Shown one piece after another: positions 37,103-45,832 of a stretch of 64,000 nucleotides of DNA. Below the pieces are notes generated by a model. The model saw nothing but the letters and a program-made list of their open reading frames with translations. It was not told the DNA's origin and searched no databases. Numbering within the stretch: the stretch's first letter is position 1; each line of letters opens with the position of its first letter. Location: the NCBI RefSeq assembly GCF_001425055.1, contig NZ_LMDK01000018.1:124001-188000 (forward strand). Reading direction: 5' to 3'. Made by a program: the position numbers and the translations under genes. The stretch is from Pelomonas sp. Root1237. Lineage in GTDB: Bacteria; Pseudomonadota; Gammaproteobacteria; Burkholderiales; Burkholderiaceae_C.

Positions 37103-37777
37103 TCAGCGGGCGAAGAACTTCCAATGCCCTGCCGACACGACTTCCGCGGCGCCGTCCACCACCTTGATGGCGCTCTCGTCGTCGAGAGCGTAGGCCGGGC
37201 AGCCGATGCCGGCCGCCCATGCCTCGGCGGCGGCCATCGAGTTGCTCGGCCAGCCGGGGTAGTCCAGGTGGGGAAAGATCGCGAAATCGACCACGCCGAG
37301 CGCCCTGTCATCGCCCGTGATGGGCGGCCTGGTTTCGACGAAGGCCTCGCCGACGCGCGGCGTCATGACCATGCTCCCTGCGCTCAAGCCCACCCAGACC
37401 ATGTCCGGCAGCGACTGCAGCAGGTCGGCCAGCCCCGACTCGCGCATCCAGTGGCACAGGTACAGCGCGTCGCCGCCGTTCACCAGCAGCACGTCCGCCT
37501 GCCGCACCCAGCCTTGCCAGCGCGTCCTGTCGATGCTCGGCAGCGCAGTGAGTTCCAGCACCCCGACCGACTTCCAACCCAGCTCGCACATCGGCGTGGA
37601 CGGCTCCTGGCCGCTGATGAAACGCCACGTGTTGTCAGGGCTGCCGTGCGGATGCCCGTACAGCGCCGTGGGGATGCACAGCGCGTGGCACTCGGCGATG
37701 GGTTTGCCCAGCAGGTCGAGCAGCGCGGCATGGATGCTCGCGTTGCGGATGCCGGCGGAGGTGAGGAGCAGTTTCAT
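37103..37777 (-). CDS. Peptidase S51 (dipeptidase E-like)
   Basis: The 224-residue protein begins MKLLLTSAGIRNASIHAALLDLLGKP. The nucleophile is Ser132 in WVGLSAGSMV and a likely His follows in FPHLDYPG. The LLVNGGDALYLCHW segment is characteristic of dipeptidase E/cyanophycinase-like S51 enzymes, which cleave dipeptides with N-terminal Asp. It lies 86 bases beyond the kynA stop on the same strand and could be read from the kyn transcript. ATG 37777 is chosen over upstream codons on family length. Confidence 0.85.
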   Translation of the reverse strand: MKLLLTSAGIRNASIHAALLDLLGKPIAECHALCIPTALYGHPHGSPDNTWRFISGQEPSTPMCELGWKSVGVLELTALPSIDRTRWQGWVRQADVLLVNGGDALYLCHWMRESGLADLLQSLPDMVWVGLSAGSMVMTPRVGEAFVETRPPITGDDRALGVVDFAIFPHLDYPGWPSNSMAAAEAWAAGIGCPAYALDDESAIKVVDGAAEVVSAGHWKFFAR

Positions 37778-37863
37778 CGGGTCCTTTCCAAACCCGGCCG
37801 ACCGGGCCGGGCCAGGAACGACGGTCGAGGCCGGCCGAAATCGACAACGCCCGGCGTTTTTCC

Positions 37864-38691
37864 CTACAGCTCCGTGCGCAGCGCCCACAGCTCCGGGAAC
37901 AGCACCACGTCCAGCATCTTGCGCAGATAGCTGACGCCGCCCGTGCCGCCGGTGCCGCGCTTGAAGCCGATGACGCGCTCTACCGTCGTCACGTGGCGGA
38001 AGCGCCAGAGGCGGAAGGCGTCCTCCAGGTCCACCAGCTCCTCGCCCATCTGGTACAGGTCCCAGTGGTCCTGCGGCTTGCGGTAGACCGTCAGCCAGGC
38101 CTCCTTGACGCCCTCGTCGGCCACATGGGGCTGGGTCCAGTCGCGGCTGAGGTTTGCAGCCGGCACGGGGATGCCGCGCCGCGCCATCAGCTTGAGCGCC
38201 TCGTCGTAGAGGGACGGCGCGTCATAGGCTTGCTTCACCTGGGCCAGCAGGTCGGGCCGGTGCTCGTGCGGCTTGAGCATGGCGGCGTTCTTGTTACCGA
38301 GCAGGAACTCGATGCGCCGGTACTGCGCGCTCTGGAAGCCGCTGCTCTTGGCCAGGTAGGGCCGGATGGCGCTGTACTCGGGCGGCGTCATCGTCGCCAG
38401 CACGTCCCAGGCGTGCACCAGCTGCTCCATGATGCGCGACACCCGCGCCAGCATCTTGAAGGCCTCGGGCAGGCGGTCGGCCGCCACGTTCGCGATGGCG
38501 GCTTGCAGCTCGTGCAGCATCAGCTTCATCCACAGCTCCGAGGTCTGGTGCTGCACGATGAAGAGCATCTCGTTGTGGTCGGGCGAGAGCGGCTTCTGGG
38601 CGCTGAGGATGGCGTCGAGCTGGAGATAGTCCCCATAGCTCATGTCCTTGGAGAAATCGAGCTGGGCGCCGTGGTGTTCGGTAGTCGCCAT
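37864..38691 (-). CDS. kynA: Tryptophan 2,3-dioxygenase
   Basis: The 275-residue haem enzyme opens the indole ring of tryptophan to N-formylkynurenine. It has [18 protein letters not shown], the LMLHELQ helix, [20 protein letters not shown] and the C-terminal [13 protein letters not shown] loop that closes over the substrate. It is the third gene of kynBUA, three bases after kynU. Confidence 0.97.
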   Translation of the reverse strand: MATTEHHGAQLDFSKDMSYGDYLQLDAILSAQKPLSPDHNEMLFIVQHQTSELWMKLMLHELQAAIANVAADRLPEAFKMLARVSRIMEQLVHAWDVLATMTPPEYSAIRPYLAKSSGFQSAQYRRIEFLLGNKNAAMLKPHEHRPDLLAQVKQAYDAPSLYDEALKLMARRGIPVPAANLSRDWTQPHVADEGVKEAWLTVYRKPQDHWDLYQMGEELVDLEDAFRLWRFRHVTTVERVIGFKRGTGGTGGVSYLRKMLDVVLFPELWALRTEL

Positions 38692-38694
38692 GAG

Positions 38695-39948
38695 TCAGGT
38701 CACCTTGGAGCGGCTAGTGAATTGCGGCGCGTCCCAGGAGCGCGCGTCGAGGATGTCCCCCAGCACCCGCACGGCGCACGCCACATCGGCGAAACCGTTG
38801 TACAGCGGCGCAAAACCGAAGCGCAGCAGCTCGGGGTCGCCGGCGCGGAAGTCGCCGATGACGCCCTGGGCAATCAGCGCCTGCATGACCGCATAGCCAT
38901 CGATCCCCTGGGGCAGCGAAAACGACACCTGCGAGCCGCGCATGGCCGAGTCCCGCGGTGTGGCGATGATGGCGCCGGGCACGCGCGCCTCCACGCCACC
39001 GATGAAGGCCTCGGTCAGCGCAAGCGACTTGTTGCGCAGCGCCTTGATGCCGCCCAGTTTGTTCGCCGCGTCGTACACGTCCAGCGCCGTGTCCAGCCCC
39101 GTCATCGCCAGCACGGCGGGCGTGCCGCACTGGTACTGCTGGATGCCCGGCGCGGGCTGGTATTCGCTGTCGAAATCGAAGGGGTTGGCGTGTCCCAGCC
39201 AGCCGGTCAGCGGCTGCCACACCTGGCCCTCGTGGCGCGGGTGCATCCACACGAAGGCCGGCGCGCCCGGGCCGCCGTTCAGGTATTTGTAGCCGCAGCC
39301 AATGGCGAAGTCCGCCGCGCTGCCCAGCAGGTCGATGGGCACTGCGCCGGCGCTGTGCGCCAGGTCCCACACGGCCAGCGCGCCGGCCTGCTGCGCCCAG
39401 CGCGTCAGCAGACCCATGTCATGCATGCGGCCGGTGCGGTAGTTCACATGCGTCAGCATGAGCACGGCGCAGCGCTCGTCCAGCAGCGGCGGGATGTCCT
39501 CGGGCTGCTCGGTCAGGATCAACTCGCCGCCATGCGCCCGCACCACGCTCTGCGCGATGTAGTTGTCGGTGGGGAAGTTGCTGCGCTCGCTGATGACAAC
39601 CTTGCGCTTGCCCTGCTGCAGTTGCAGCGCGGCATGCAGCACCTTGTAGAGATTGACGGAGGTCGAGTCCGCCACCAGCACCTCGCCCGGGCGCGCGCCC
39701 AGCCACGGCGCCAGCCGGTCGCCCAGGCGGCGCGGCAGGTCGATCCAGCCGGCGGTGTTCCAGCTCTTGATCAGGCCCTGGCCCCACTCCTGCTCCACCG
39801 CGCGCAGGATGTGCTGCGGTGTGGCGCGCGGCAGGGCGCCCAGCGAGTTGCCATCCAGGTAAGTGACGCCTTCGGGCAGCGTGAACAGGTCGCGCAGGCT
39901 GCGCAGGGGGTCGGCGGCATCGAGTCGCTTGGCATCATCGAGAGTCAT
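38695..39948 (-). CDS. kynU: Kynureninase
   Basis: The 417-residue PLP enzyme cleaves kynurenine to anthranilate and alanine. It shows TYLDGNSLGALP near the N-terminus, the PLP-binding DLAHSAGAVP and the lysine segment CGYKYLNGGPGAPAF. ATG 39948 overlaps the kynB stop by four bases. Confidence 0.97.
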   Translation of the reverse strand: MTLDDAKRLDAADPLRSLRDLFTLPEGVTYLDGNSLGALPRATPQHILRAVEQEWGQGLIKSWNTAGWIDLPRRLGDRLAPWLGARPGEVLVADSTSVNLYKVLHAALQLQQGKRKVVISERSNFPTDNYIAQSVVRAHGGELILTEQPEDIPPLLDERCAVLMLTHVNYRTGRMHDMGLLTRWAQQAGALAVWDLAHSAGAVPIDLLGSAADFAIGCGYKYLNGGPGAPAFVWMHPRHEGQVWQPLTGWLGHANPFDFDSEYQPAPGIQQYQCGTPAVLAMTGLDTALDVYDAANKLGGIKALRNKSLALTEAFIGGVEARVPGAIIATPRDSAMRGSQVSFSLPQGIDGYAVMQALIAQGVIGDFRAGDPELLRFGFAPLYNGFADVACAVRVLGDILDARSWDAPQFTSRSKVT

Positions 39949-40586
39949 GGCAGTTCCCTCAGGACGGCGCGCACCGGGCTGGCACAGGCGCCTTGTAGTT
40001 TGAGTGGCAGGGCGATCAGCTCGTAGTCGCCCTCGGGCACGTCGTCGAGCACCAGGTTCTCCAGCACGCGCAGGTCGTGGTGGCGCAGTTGCTGGTGGCT
40101 GTCCAGCACCTTGGAGTCGGCCGGGTCCACGCTCGGCGTGTCGATGCCGATCAGCCGCACACCGCGCGCGGCCAGCCATTCGACGGCCTCGGGCGCGTAG
40201 GCGGTGAAGGCTGGGTTCCACACCGTGTCGGCCTTGTCGCAGCAACGCACCAGCACGCGCGGCGGCAGGTCGTTTTCGGCGTGCTGAAGATGCTCAACCA
40301 TGATCAGCGGCGCGGCGCCAATCGCATGGATGACGCGGCAGCGGCCGAGATAGGTGTCCAGCGGCACGTCGGAAATAGCCGGCGCGTCGTTGGCGTAGTG
40401 CAGCGGCGCATCGGCATGCGCGCCCACATGGGGGCTCATCGTGATGGCGCTGAGGTTGACCGGGCAACCGGGCGACAGCTGCGCCGTCCAGCGCAGGCTG
40501 TAGGGCTCGTCGCCCGGGAAGATGGGCGCGTCGGGGGCGACGGTGGGAGAGATGTCCCAGAGTCTGGGAGAGAGGTTGGAGCTCAT
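39945..40586 (-). CDS. kynB: Kynurenine formamidase (arylformamidase)
   Basis: The 213-residue metal-dependent hydrolase converts N-formylkynurenine to kynurenine. It carries the cyclase-like motif HVGAHADAPLHY and the segment IGIDTPSVDPADS. It is first in the kynBUA operon, which turns tryptophan into anthranilate. The expected Lrp-type kynR is not adjacent. The 237-base region upstream is shared with the divergent GH28-like gene. Confidence 0.96.
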   Translation of the reverse strand: MSSNLSPRLWDISPTVAPDAPIFPGDEPYSLRWTAQLSPGCPVNLSAITMSPHVGAHADAPLHYANDAPAISDVPLDTYLGRCRVIHAIGAAPLIMVEHLQHAENDLPPRVLVRCCDKADTVWNPAFTAYAPEAVEWLAARGVRLIGIDTPSVDPADSKVLDSHQQLRHHDLRVLENLVLDDVPEGDYELIALPLKLQGACASPVRAVLRELP

Positions 40587-40823
40587 GGCGGCGGCACCTT
40601 AGCGTTGCAGCGGCCCGTGTGGTGTCGGTTAATTCCAACTGGCTGTCAATCGGGCGCGGCAGCCGCCCTGGGGCGCTGCACCTTTTCGCAGCTGCGGCTC
40701 TCAATCCCGCCGGTCGACTTAAGGGCATGAAAAGCAGGGCCGGGGTGATGTCAATTTGCATATGGATCACGGCGAATAAGTCATTGGTCGAATCGTTCGC
40801 GCGGACAAAGACTGTGCGGTTCC

Positions 40824-42431
40824 GTGGCGTTCAAGAAATTTACATTGCTACCTATACGCAGACATTTCCTGGCACGGGCCGTTGCGCTCGTTGCCGCGCT
40901 GCCGGCCTGCTCGCTGGCAGCGCCGCCCATACCAACGAGTTCGCTGTTCGACGTCAGGCGTTTCGGCGCCAAGGGCAATGGCCGCACGCTCGACTCGCCG
41001 GCGGTCAATGCGGCCATTGCTGCCGCGGCGGCCGCGGGCGGGGGTACTGTCTATTTCCCGCCTGGGCGTTACCTGTCGGCGTCGATCCGGCTCAAGAGCA
41101 ACATCACGCTCTACCTGGAAGCGGGCGCGGTGATCGAAGCGGTTGACGCCAGCGTGGCGCGCTACGACCTGCCCGAGCCGAACGAGGCCGGCGGCAACTA
41201 TCAGGACTACGGCCACAGCCACTGGCAAAACAGCCTGATCTGGGGTATTGGCCTGAACAACGTGGCCATCTTGGGCGGTGGCTTGATTCATGGCAAAGGC
41301 TTGATCAGCGGGCACGACAAATACACCGGCTACTACACCGACAAACCGGACCAGCCCGGCGAAGCCGACAAGGCGATTGCGCTGCGCGAATGCCGCAACG
41401 TGACCCTGCGCGATTTCTCGATCTTGCATGGCGGCCATTTCGGCATCTTGGCGACCGGCTGCGGCAATATGCTGATCGACCACCTGATCATCGACACCAA
41501 CCGCGACGGCATGGATATCGACGGGTGCAACAACGTGCGCATCACGAATTGCAGCCTGAATACGCCCTGGGACGATGCGATTTGCCTCAAGGCCAGCTAC
41601 GGCCTGGGGCGCATCCAGCACTGCGAAAACATCACGATATCGGATTGCCTGGTATCGGGAAATTTCGACGAAGGCAGCGTGATTGACGGCACCTTCAAGC
41701 GCAGTGCGCCGGAATACCGCTCGGGGCGATACGGCCGCATCAAGATGGGCACCGAATCGAATGGTGACTTCAAGAACATCGCCATCACGAACTGCATTTT
41801 CGACGAGTGCCGCGGCCTGGCGATCGAGAGCGTGGACGGTTCGCACATCGAGGACCTGACGATTTCCAACATCACCATGCGCAACGTGGTGAACGATCCG
41901 ATCTTCATCCGCTTGGGCGCGCGCCTGCGCGGACCGAATCAGCCGCGGGTGGGCACGATCAAGCGCATCAATATCAGCAACATTGTGGTGTCCGGTGCGC
42001 ACGTCAATCACGCCAGCACCATCGCCGGGCTGGAAGGGCATCTGATCGAGGATATTCGCATCAGCAATGTGCAGATAGAAACGCAAGGCGGCGGCGATGC
42101 GGCCTGGAGCAAGGCGGTTCCGCCCGAAAACGCAAACGGATATCCGGAGCCCGGCATGTTCGGCAAGGCCCCGGCGTATGCGTTTTACCTGCGCCACGTG
42201 AAGGCCATCGAGGTTCATCACGTCAAAGTCGGCTACGTCCAGCCGGAGGGGCGAACCGCGGTCGTGCTGGACGATGTCAGCGATGCCAGCTTCCATGCCG
42301 TCAATCTGCGGCGCGGGCAGGGCGGGGCGGCGCTGTTCGCGCTGCGCGGGGTCAGCGAATTCTCGGCCAGGGATGTGCGCGGCATGCCGGACCGCGAGGT
42401 CCCGGGGCGTGTGGATGCGCTGACATTTTGA
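40824..42431 (+). CDS. GH28-like right-handed beta-helix enzyme (pectinase type)
   Basis: The 535-residue product has a signal peptide (ARAVALVAALPACSLA) and a pectate-lyase-superfamily start, FDVRRFGAKGNGRTLDSPAVNAAI. Beta-helix rungs follow. Glycosidase-28-like Asp residues are in DGMDIDGCNNV and TPWDDAICLK, and a His-Gly pair in ILHGGHFGIL. It probably hydrolyses pectic polysaccharide. The GTG start has no good ribosome site, so the true start may be a few codons downstream. GC is lower than in neighbours, suggesting transfer. Confidence 0.82.
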   Translation: MAFKKFTLLPIRRHFLARAVALVAALPACSLAAPPIPTSSLFDVRRFGAKGNGRTLDSPAVNAAIAAAAAAGGGTVYFPPGRYLSASIRLKSNITLYLEAGAVIEAVDASVARYDLPEPNEAGGNYQDYGHSHWQNSLIWGIGLNNVAILGGGLIHGKGLISGHDKYTGYYTDKPDQPGEADKAIALRECRNVTLRDFSILHGGHFGILATGCGNMLIDHLIIDTNRDGMDIDGCNNVRITNCSLNTPWDDAICLKASYGLGRIQHCENITISDCLVSGNFDEGSVIDGTFKRSAPEYRSGRYGRIKMGTESNGDFKNIAITNCIFDECRGLAIESVDGSHIEDLTISNITMRNVVNDPIFIRLGARLRGPNQPRVGTIKRINISNIVVSGAHVNHASTIAGLEGHLIEDIRISNVQIETQGGGDAAWSKAVPPENANGYPEPGMFGKAPAYAFYLRHVKAIEVHHVKVGYVQPEGRTAVVLDDVSDASFHAVNLRRGQGGAALFALRGVSEFSARDVRGMPDREVPGRVDALTF

Positions 42432-42507
42432 GGGGCTCGCGGCCGGCCAGCGCCTGACCCTGTACCTGAGGGGCCGCCAGGCCGGCCTGCGCGCGCTGTC
42501 GCGCCAG

Positions 42508-42747
42508 TTAAAGACGCAGCTGCCGCTCCAACACGTCCAGTTCCTCGTCCAGGCTTAGGCGGCGGCGCCAGTCTCGGCCGGCCTTGCCGTACCAGTACTC
42601 GGCGTCCTCCAGGTCGCCCTCCTGCACATGCACCAGGGCATGCAGCCAGGCGGCCTCGGGCGAATCGTGGCGCTGCACCTCGTCGTGCGCCTGCACCCAT
42701 TGGCCGGCGCGCAGCAGCGCCAGCACGTCGAGCAAGGGCTGGTTCAT
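42508..42747 (-). CDS. Small acidic helical protein downstream of LysR (79 aa)
   Basis: The product starts MNQPLLDVLALLRAGQWVQAHDEVQRHD and contains AAWLHALVHVQEGDLEDAEYWYGKAGR, which reads like one and a half TPR-type helix pairs. Function unknown. Its ATG overlaps the LysR stop by four bases, so it is translationally coupled to the regulator. Confidence 0.72.
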   Translation of the reverse strand: MNQPLLDVLALLRAGQWVQAHDEVQRHDSPEAAWLHALVHVQEGDLEDAEYWYGKAGRDWRRRLSLDEELDVLERQLRL

Positions 42748-43682
42748 GCAGTCTCCTCGTGCGCCACCGCAGGGGCGGCGTTCAGTTCATGGTCCCAGGG
42801 CTCGCCTGCGAAGCGTGCCGCCAGGAAGTCCACCAGCAGCCGCAGCGCCAGCGGCTGGTGCTGGCGCGACAGGTAGATGGCATGGATGCCCAGCACCTCG
42901 GGCTGGTGGTCGGGCAGCAGGGGCAGCAGCCGGCCGGCGCGCAGATCATCGCCCAGGTAGTAGGTGGGCAGCATGCCCACGCCGGCCCCGGCCAGCACGG
43001 CGCGGCGCAGCACGGCGGTCTCGTTGGTGTGCAGGCTCCATTCCACCGGCACGGTAATCAGTTCGGCGCCGCGCATGAAGCGGTACTGCTTGCCGATGCC
43101 GAAGGCGTGCGCCACGCAGCGGTGCTGGCGCAACTCGTCGGCGGTGCGCGGCGTGCCGTGCTGCTGCAGATAGGCCGGCGAGGCGCACAGCACCGAGCGG
43201 CACACCGCCAGAGGGCGGGTGATCATGGCCGGGTCCAGCGTGTTGGTGATGCGCACGGCCAGGTCGACCCGCTCGGCCACCAGGTCGGCCGGCTTGTCGG
43301 CCACCGACAGCATCACCTCCACCTGGCGGTACTGGCGCTGGAAGTCCACCACCGCGGCCGTCAGCTGGGCTTCGGCCAGCGAGCCCGGCGTCGTCACGCG
43401 CAGCAGGCCGGCCGGCTCGCGGCTGCGCTCGGCGGCCAGGTGCTGGGTCTCCAGCGCCAGGTCCAGCATCTGGCGGCAGGCGGGCAGCACGGCGCTGCCG
43501 GCATCCGTCAGGCTGACGCGGCGCGTCGTGCGGTGCAGCAGCCGCGCTCCGAACCAGTCCTCGGCCGCCGCCAGATAGCGGCTGACCATGGCGGTGGACA
43601 TCTCCAGCTGATCGGCCGCCTGGGTCAGGCTGGCGCGGTCGGCCACCTCGACAAAGACGCGCATGGCGGTCAGGCGATCCAT
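42744..43682 (-). CDS. LysR family transcriptional regulator (CrgA/AaeR-like)
   Basis: The 312-residue regulator starts MDRLTAMRVFVEVADRASLTQAADQLEMS, a LysR winged helix, and has a PBP2-type effector domain (VEVMLSVADKPADLVAERVDLAVRI). ATG 43682 follows AAGAAAGAG. It is divergent from the metallo-beta-lactamase-fold gene across 136 AT-rich bases, so that gene and those after it are likely targets. Confidence 0.92.
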   Translation of the reverse strand: MDRLTAMRVFVEVADRASLTQAADQLEMSTAMVSRYLAAAEDWFGARLLHRTTRRVSLTDAGSAVLPACRQMLDLALETQHLAAERSREPAGLLRVTTPGSLAEAQLTAAVVDFQRQYRQVEVMLSVADKPADLVAERVDLAVRITNTLDPAMITRPLAVCRSVLCASPAYLQQHGTPRTADELRQHRCVAHAFGIGKQYRFMRGAELITVPVEWSLHTNETAVLRRAVLAGAGVGMLPTYYLGDDLRAGRLLPLLPDHQPEVLGIHAIYLSRQHQPLALRLLVDFLAARFAGEPWDHELNAAPAVAHEETA

Positions 43683-43818
43683 GATCTCTTTCTTTGATTG
43701 CGACGAAAAACGAAATAAATAGTCAACCGAATCGGTCTTTATCAACCATACCGCAAAACCTAGAGTTCGCCCCACACCCCGCCGACACCTCGGCACGTCC
43801 ACCAGACCCCCACCGGAG

Positions 43819-44709
43819 ATGCCCATGTTCCCTCTCAGCCAACTCGCCCGCCGCCTGCTGCCCACCCTGGCCCTGGGCATGGTTGCCACGGGCAGCGCCC
43901 TGGCCCAGGCCCCGCTGGCCGTCAAGGTCTACAACGCCGACGGCAACAGCTTCCACGTCAACGCCGTCGTCATCAGCGGCAAGACCGAGGCCCTGGTCAT
44001 CGACAGTGGCTTCACCCGTGCCGACGCCCTGCGCGTGGCTGCCAACGTGCTGGACAGCGGCAAGACGCTCAAGACCATCTTCATCAGCAACGCCGACCCG
44101 GACTACTACTTCGGCGCCGAGACACTCAAGACCGTCTTCCCCCTGGCCCGCGTGGTGACCACGCCCGCCGTGCGCGAGAAGATCCAGGCCAAGCTGGCCG
44201 GCAAGCTGGCTTTCTGGTCGCCCAAGATGGGCGCCAACGCGCCCCAGCAACCCATCGTGCCCGAGGCCCTGCAGGGCACAACCCTGACCGTCGACGGTGA
44301 GACCATCGAGGTGCGCGGCACCACCGGCGCGCTGGCCCACCGGCCCTATGTGTGGATCCCGTCCATCAAGACCGTGGCCGGCAACATCGCCATCTTCGGC
44401 AACCTGCACGTCTGGACGGCCGACACCCAGAAGCCCGCCGAACGCCAGGCCTGGCTGGCCCAGCTTGACGAGATCGAGGCCCTTCAGCCCGCCACCGTCG
44501 TGCCCGGCCACATGGCCGCCGGCACCGCGCTTGACACCAGCGCCATCCGTTACACCCGCGACTACCTGCGCCGCTTCGACGCCGAGGCCGCCAAGGCCAA
44601 GACCGGCGCCGACCTCATCGCTGCCATGAAGCAGGCCTATCCCCAGGCCGGTCTGGGCATGGCCCTGGACATCGGCGCCAAGGTCAATAAGGGCGAAATG
44701 GCCTGGTGA
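43819..44709 (+). CDS. Exported metallo-beta-lactamase-fold protein with altered metal site
   Basis: The 296-residue protein has a signal peptide ending near ALAQ (residue 30). The fold is recognised from NAVVISGKTEALVIDSGF and VVPGHMAAG. The zinc motif HxHxDH is replaced by NADPDY at 91-96, keeping only Asp95. Relatives with SHPDPDHYFG-type sequences exist, so this may be a clade with another metal or none. Lactamase activity is unlikely. It heads a short run under the divergent LysR. Confidence 0.8.
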   Translation: MPMFPLSQLARRLLPTLALGMVATGSALAQAPLAVKVYNADGNSFHVNAVVISGKTEALVIDSGFTRADALRVAANVLDSGKTLKTIFISNADPDYYFGAETLKTVFPLARVVTTPAVREKIQAKLAGKLAFWSPKMGANAPQQPIVPEALQGTTLTVDGETIEVRGTTGALAHRPYVWIPSIKTVAGNIAIFGNLHVWTADTQKPAERQAWLAQLDEIEALQPATVVPGHMAAGTALDTSAIRYTRDYLRRFDAEAAKAKTGADLIAAMKQAYPQAGLGMALDIGAKVNKGEMAW

Positions 44710-44714
44710 GCAGC

Positions 44715-45410
44715 ATGACGAGCCCTGTCCTCCACTACATCTACGACCCCTTGTGCGGCTGGTGCTGGGGCGCCTCGCCCCTGGTGCGCGCGGCCCGCGA
44801 CCTGCTGCCGGTGCGCCTGCATGCCGGCGGCATGATGACCGGCCCGCAACGCCAGCCCGTCACGCCCGAGTTGCGCGCCTACGTGCTGGCGCATGACCAG
44901 CGCATCGCCCAGGCTACCGGCCAGCCCTTCGGCGACGCCTACCGTGACGGCCTGCTGCGCGACCCACAGGCGGTGTTCGACTCCGAGCCGCCCACCGCCG
45001 CCATCCTCGCCGCCGAAGCCCTTGCCGGCCGCGGTGCGGACATGCTGGCCGAGCTGCAGGCGGCCCATTACGTGCAGGGCCGCCGCATTGCCGAGCCCGC
45101 CGTGCTGATCGAGCAGGCCGTTGCCATCGGCCTGCCAAGGGCGGAATTCGCGACCGAACTGGGCCGCCAGAGCCTGGGCCCGGTGCAGGCCCACATCGAG
45201 CAGACCCGCGCCTTCATGGCGCAGACGGGGGCGCGCGGATTCCCGAGCTTTCTGCTGGAGACCCAAGCCGGCCTCAGCCGCGTGGACGCCACGGCCTATC
45301 TGGGGCGGCCGCAGGACTTCGCGGCCGCCTTGCAGGGCATGCTCGGCCAGGCGCCAGCGCAGCCGGGCGACGCAGCCGCGCTCTGCAGCATCGATGGCTG
45401 TGCCTCGTGA
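44715..45410 (+). CDS. Cytoplasmic DsbA family protein (FrnE-like)
   Basis: The 231-residue protein has the thioredoxin-fold motif CGWC at residues 14-17 (YDPLCGWCWG) and the cis-Pro loop GARGFPSFLLE. It has no signal peptide, so it is of the cytoplasmic FrnE/2-hydroxychromene isomerase group rather than periplasmic DsbA. A GTG at 44706 overlapping the previous stop is an alternative start. Confidence 0.88.
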   Translation: MTSPVLHYIYDPLCGWCWGASPLVRAARDLLPVRLHAGGMMTGPQRQPVTPELRAYVLAHDQRIAQATGQPFGDAYRDGLLRDPQAVFDSEPPTAAILAAEALAGRGADMLAELQAAHYVQGRRIAEPAVLIEQAVAIGLPRAEFATELGRQSLGPVQAHIEQTRAFMAQTGARGFPSFLLETQAGLSRVDATAYLGRPQDFAAALQGMLGQAPAQPGDAAALCSIDGCAS

Positions 45411-45423
45411 ACCGGAGGCAGGC

Positions 45424-45816
45424 GTGAAGAGCAACCTGCAAATCGTCAGCGACCACTACGCCGCCTCGGCGCGCGGCGACATTCCGGCAATGATGGCCGA
45501 CATGGCCCCCGACGTGGCCTGGACGGAGATGGCCGGCTTCCCCTGCGCGGGCACCTGGATCGGCCCCGCGGCCGTCGTCAGCAACGTCTTTGCCGTGCTG
45601 GGCCGTGACTGGGACGACTATCGCTTCACGCTGGAGCAGCTCATCGACGGCGGCGAGCAGCTGGTCGCCCTGGGCCACTACAGCGGCCGCCACCTCGCCA
45701 CGGGCAAGGCCCTGCATGCGCGGGTGGCCCACGTGTGGCGGCTGAAGGCGGGGCGGGTGGTGGCCTTCGAGCAGTTCACCGACACCTTGCTGGTGGCCAG
45801 GGCGATGACGGCCTGA
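45424..45816 (+). CDS. SnoaL-like (NTF2 fold) protein
   Basis: The 130-residue protein starts VKSNLQIVSDHYAASARGDIPAMMADMAPDVAWTEM, the usual opening of the ketosteroid isomerase-like SnoaL family. GTG 45424 is chosen because GGAGG lies 6 bases upstream; an ATG at 45394 would overlap the previous gene. It is probably co-transcribed with the DsbA-like and lactamase-fold genes. Substrate unknown. Confidence 0.85.
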   Translation: MKSNLQIVSDHYAASARGDIPAMMADMAPDVAWTEMAGFPCAGTWIGPAAVVSNVFAVLGRDWDDYRFTLEQLIDGGEQLVALGHYSGRHLATGKALHARVAHVWRLKAGRVVAFEQFTDTLLVARAMTA

Positions 45817-45832
45817 GCCACCGCCGCCGGCG

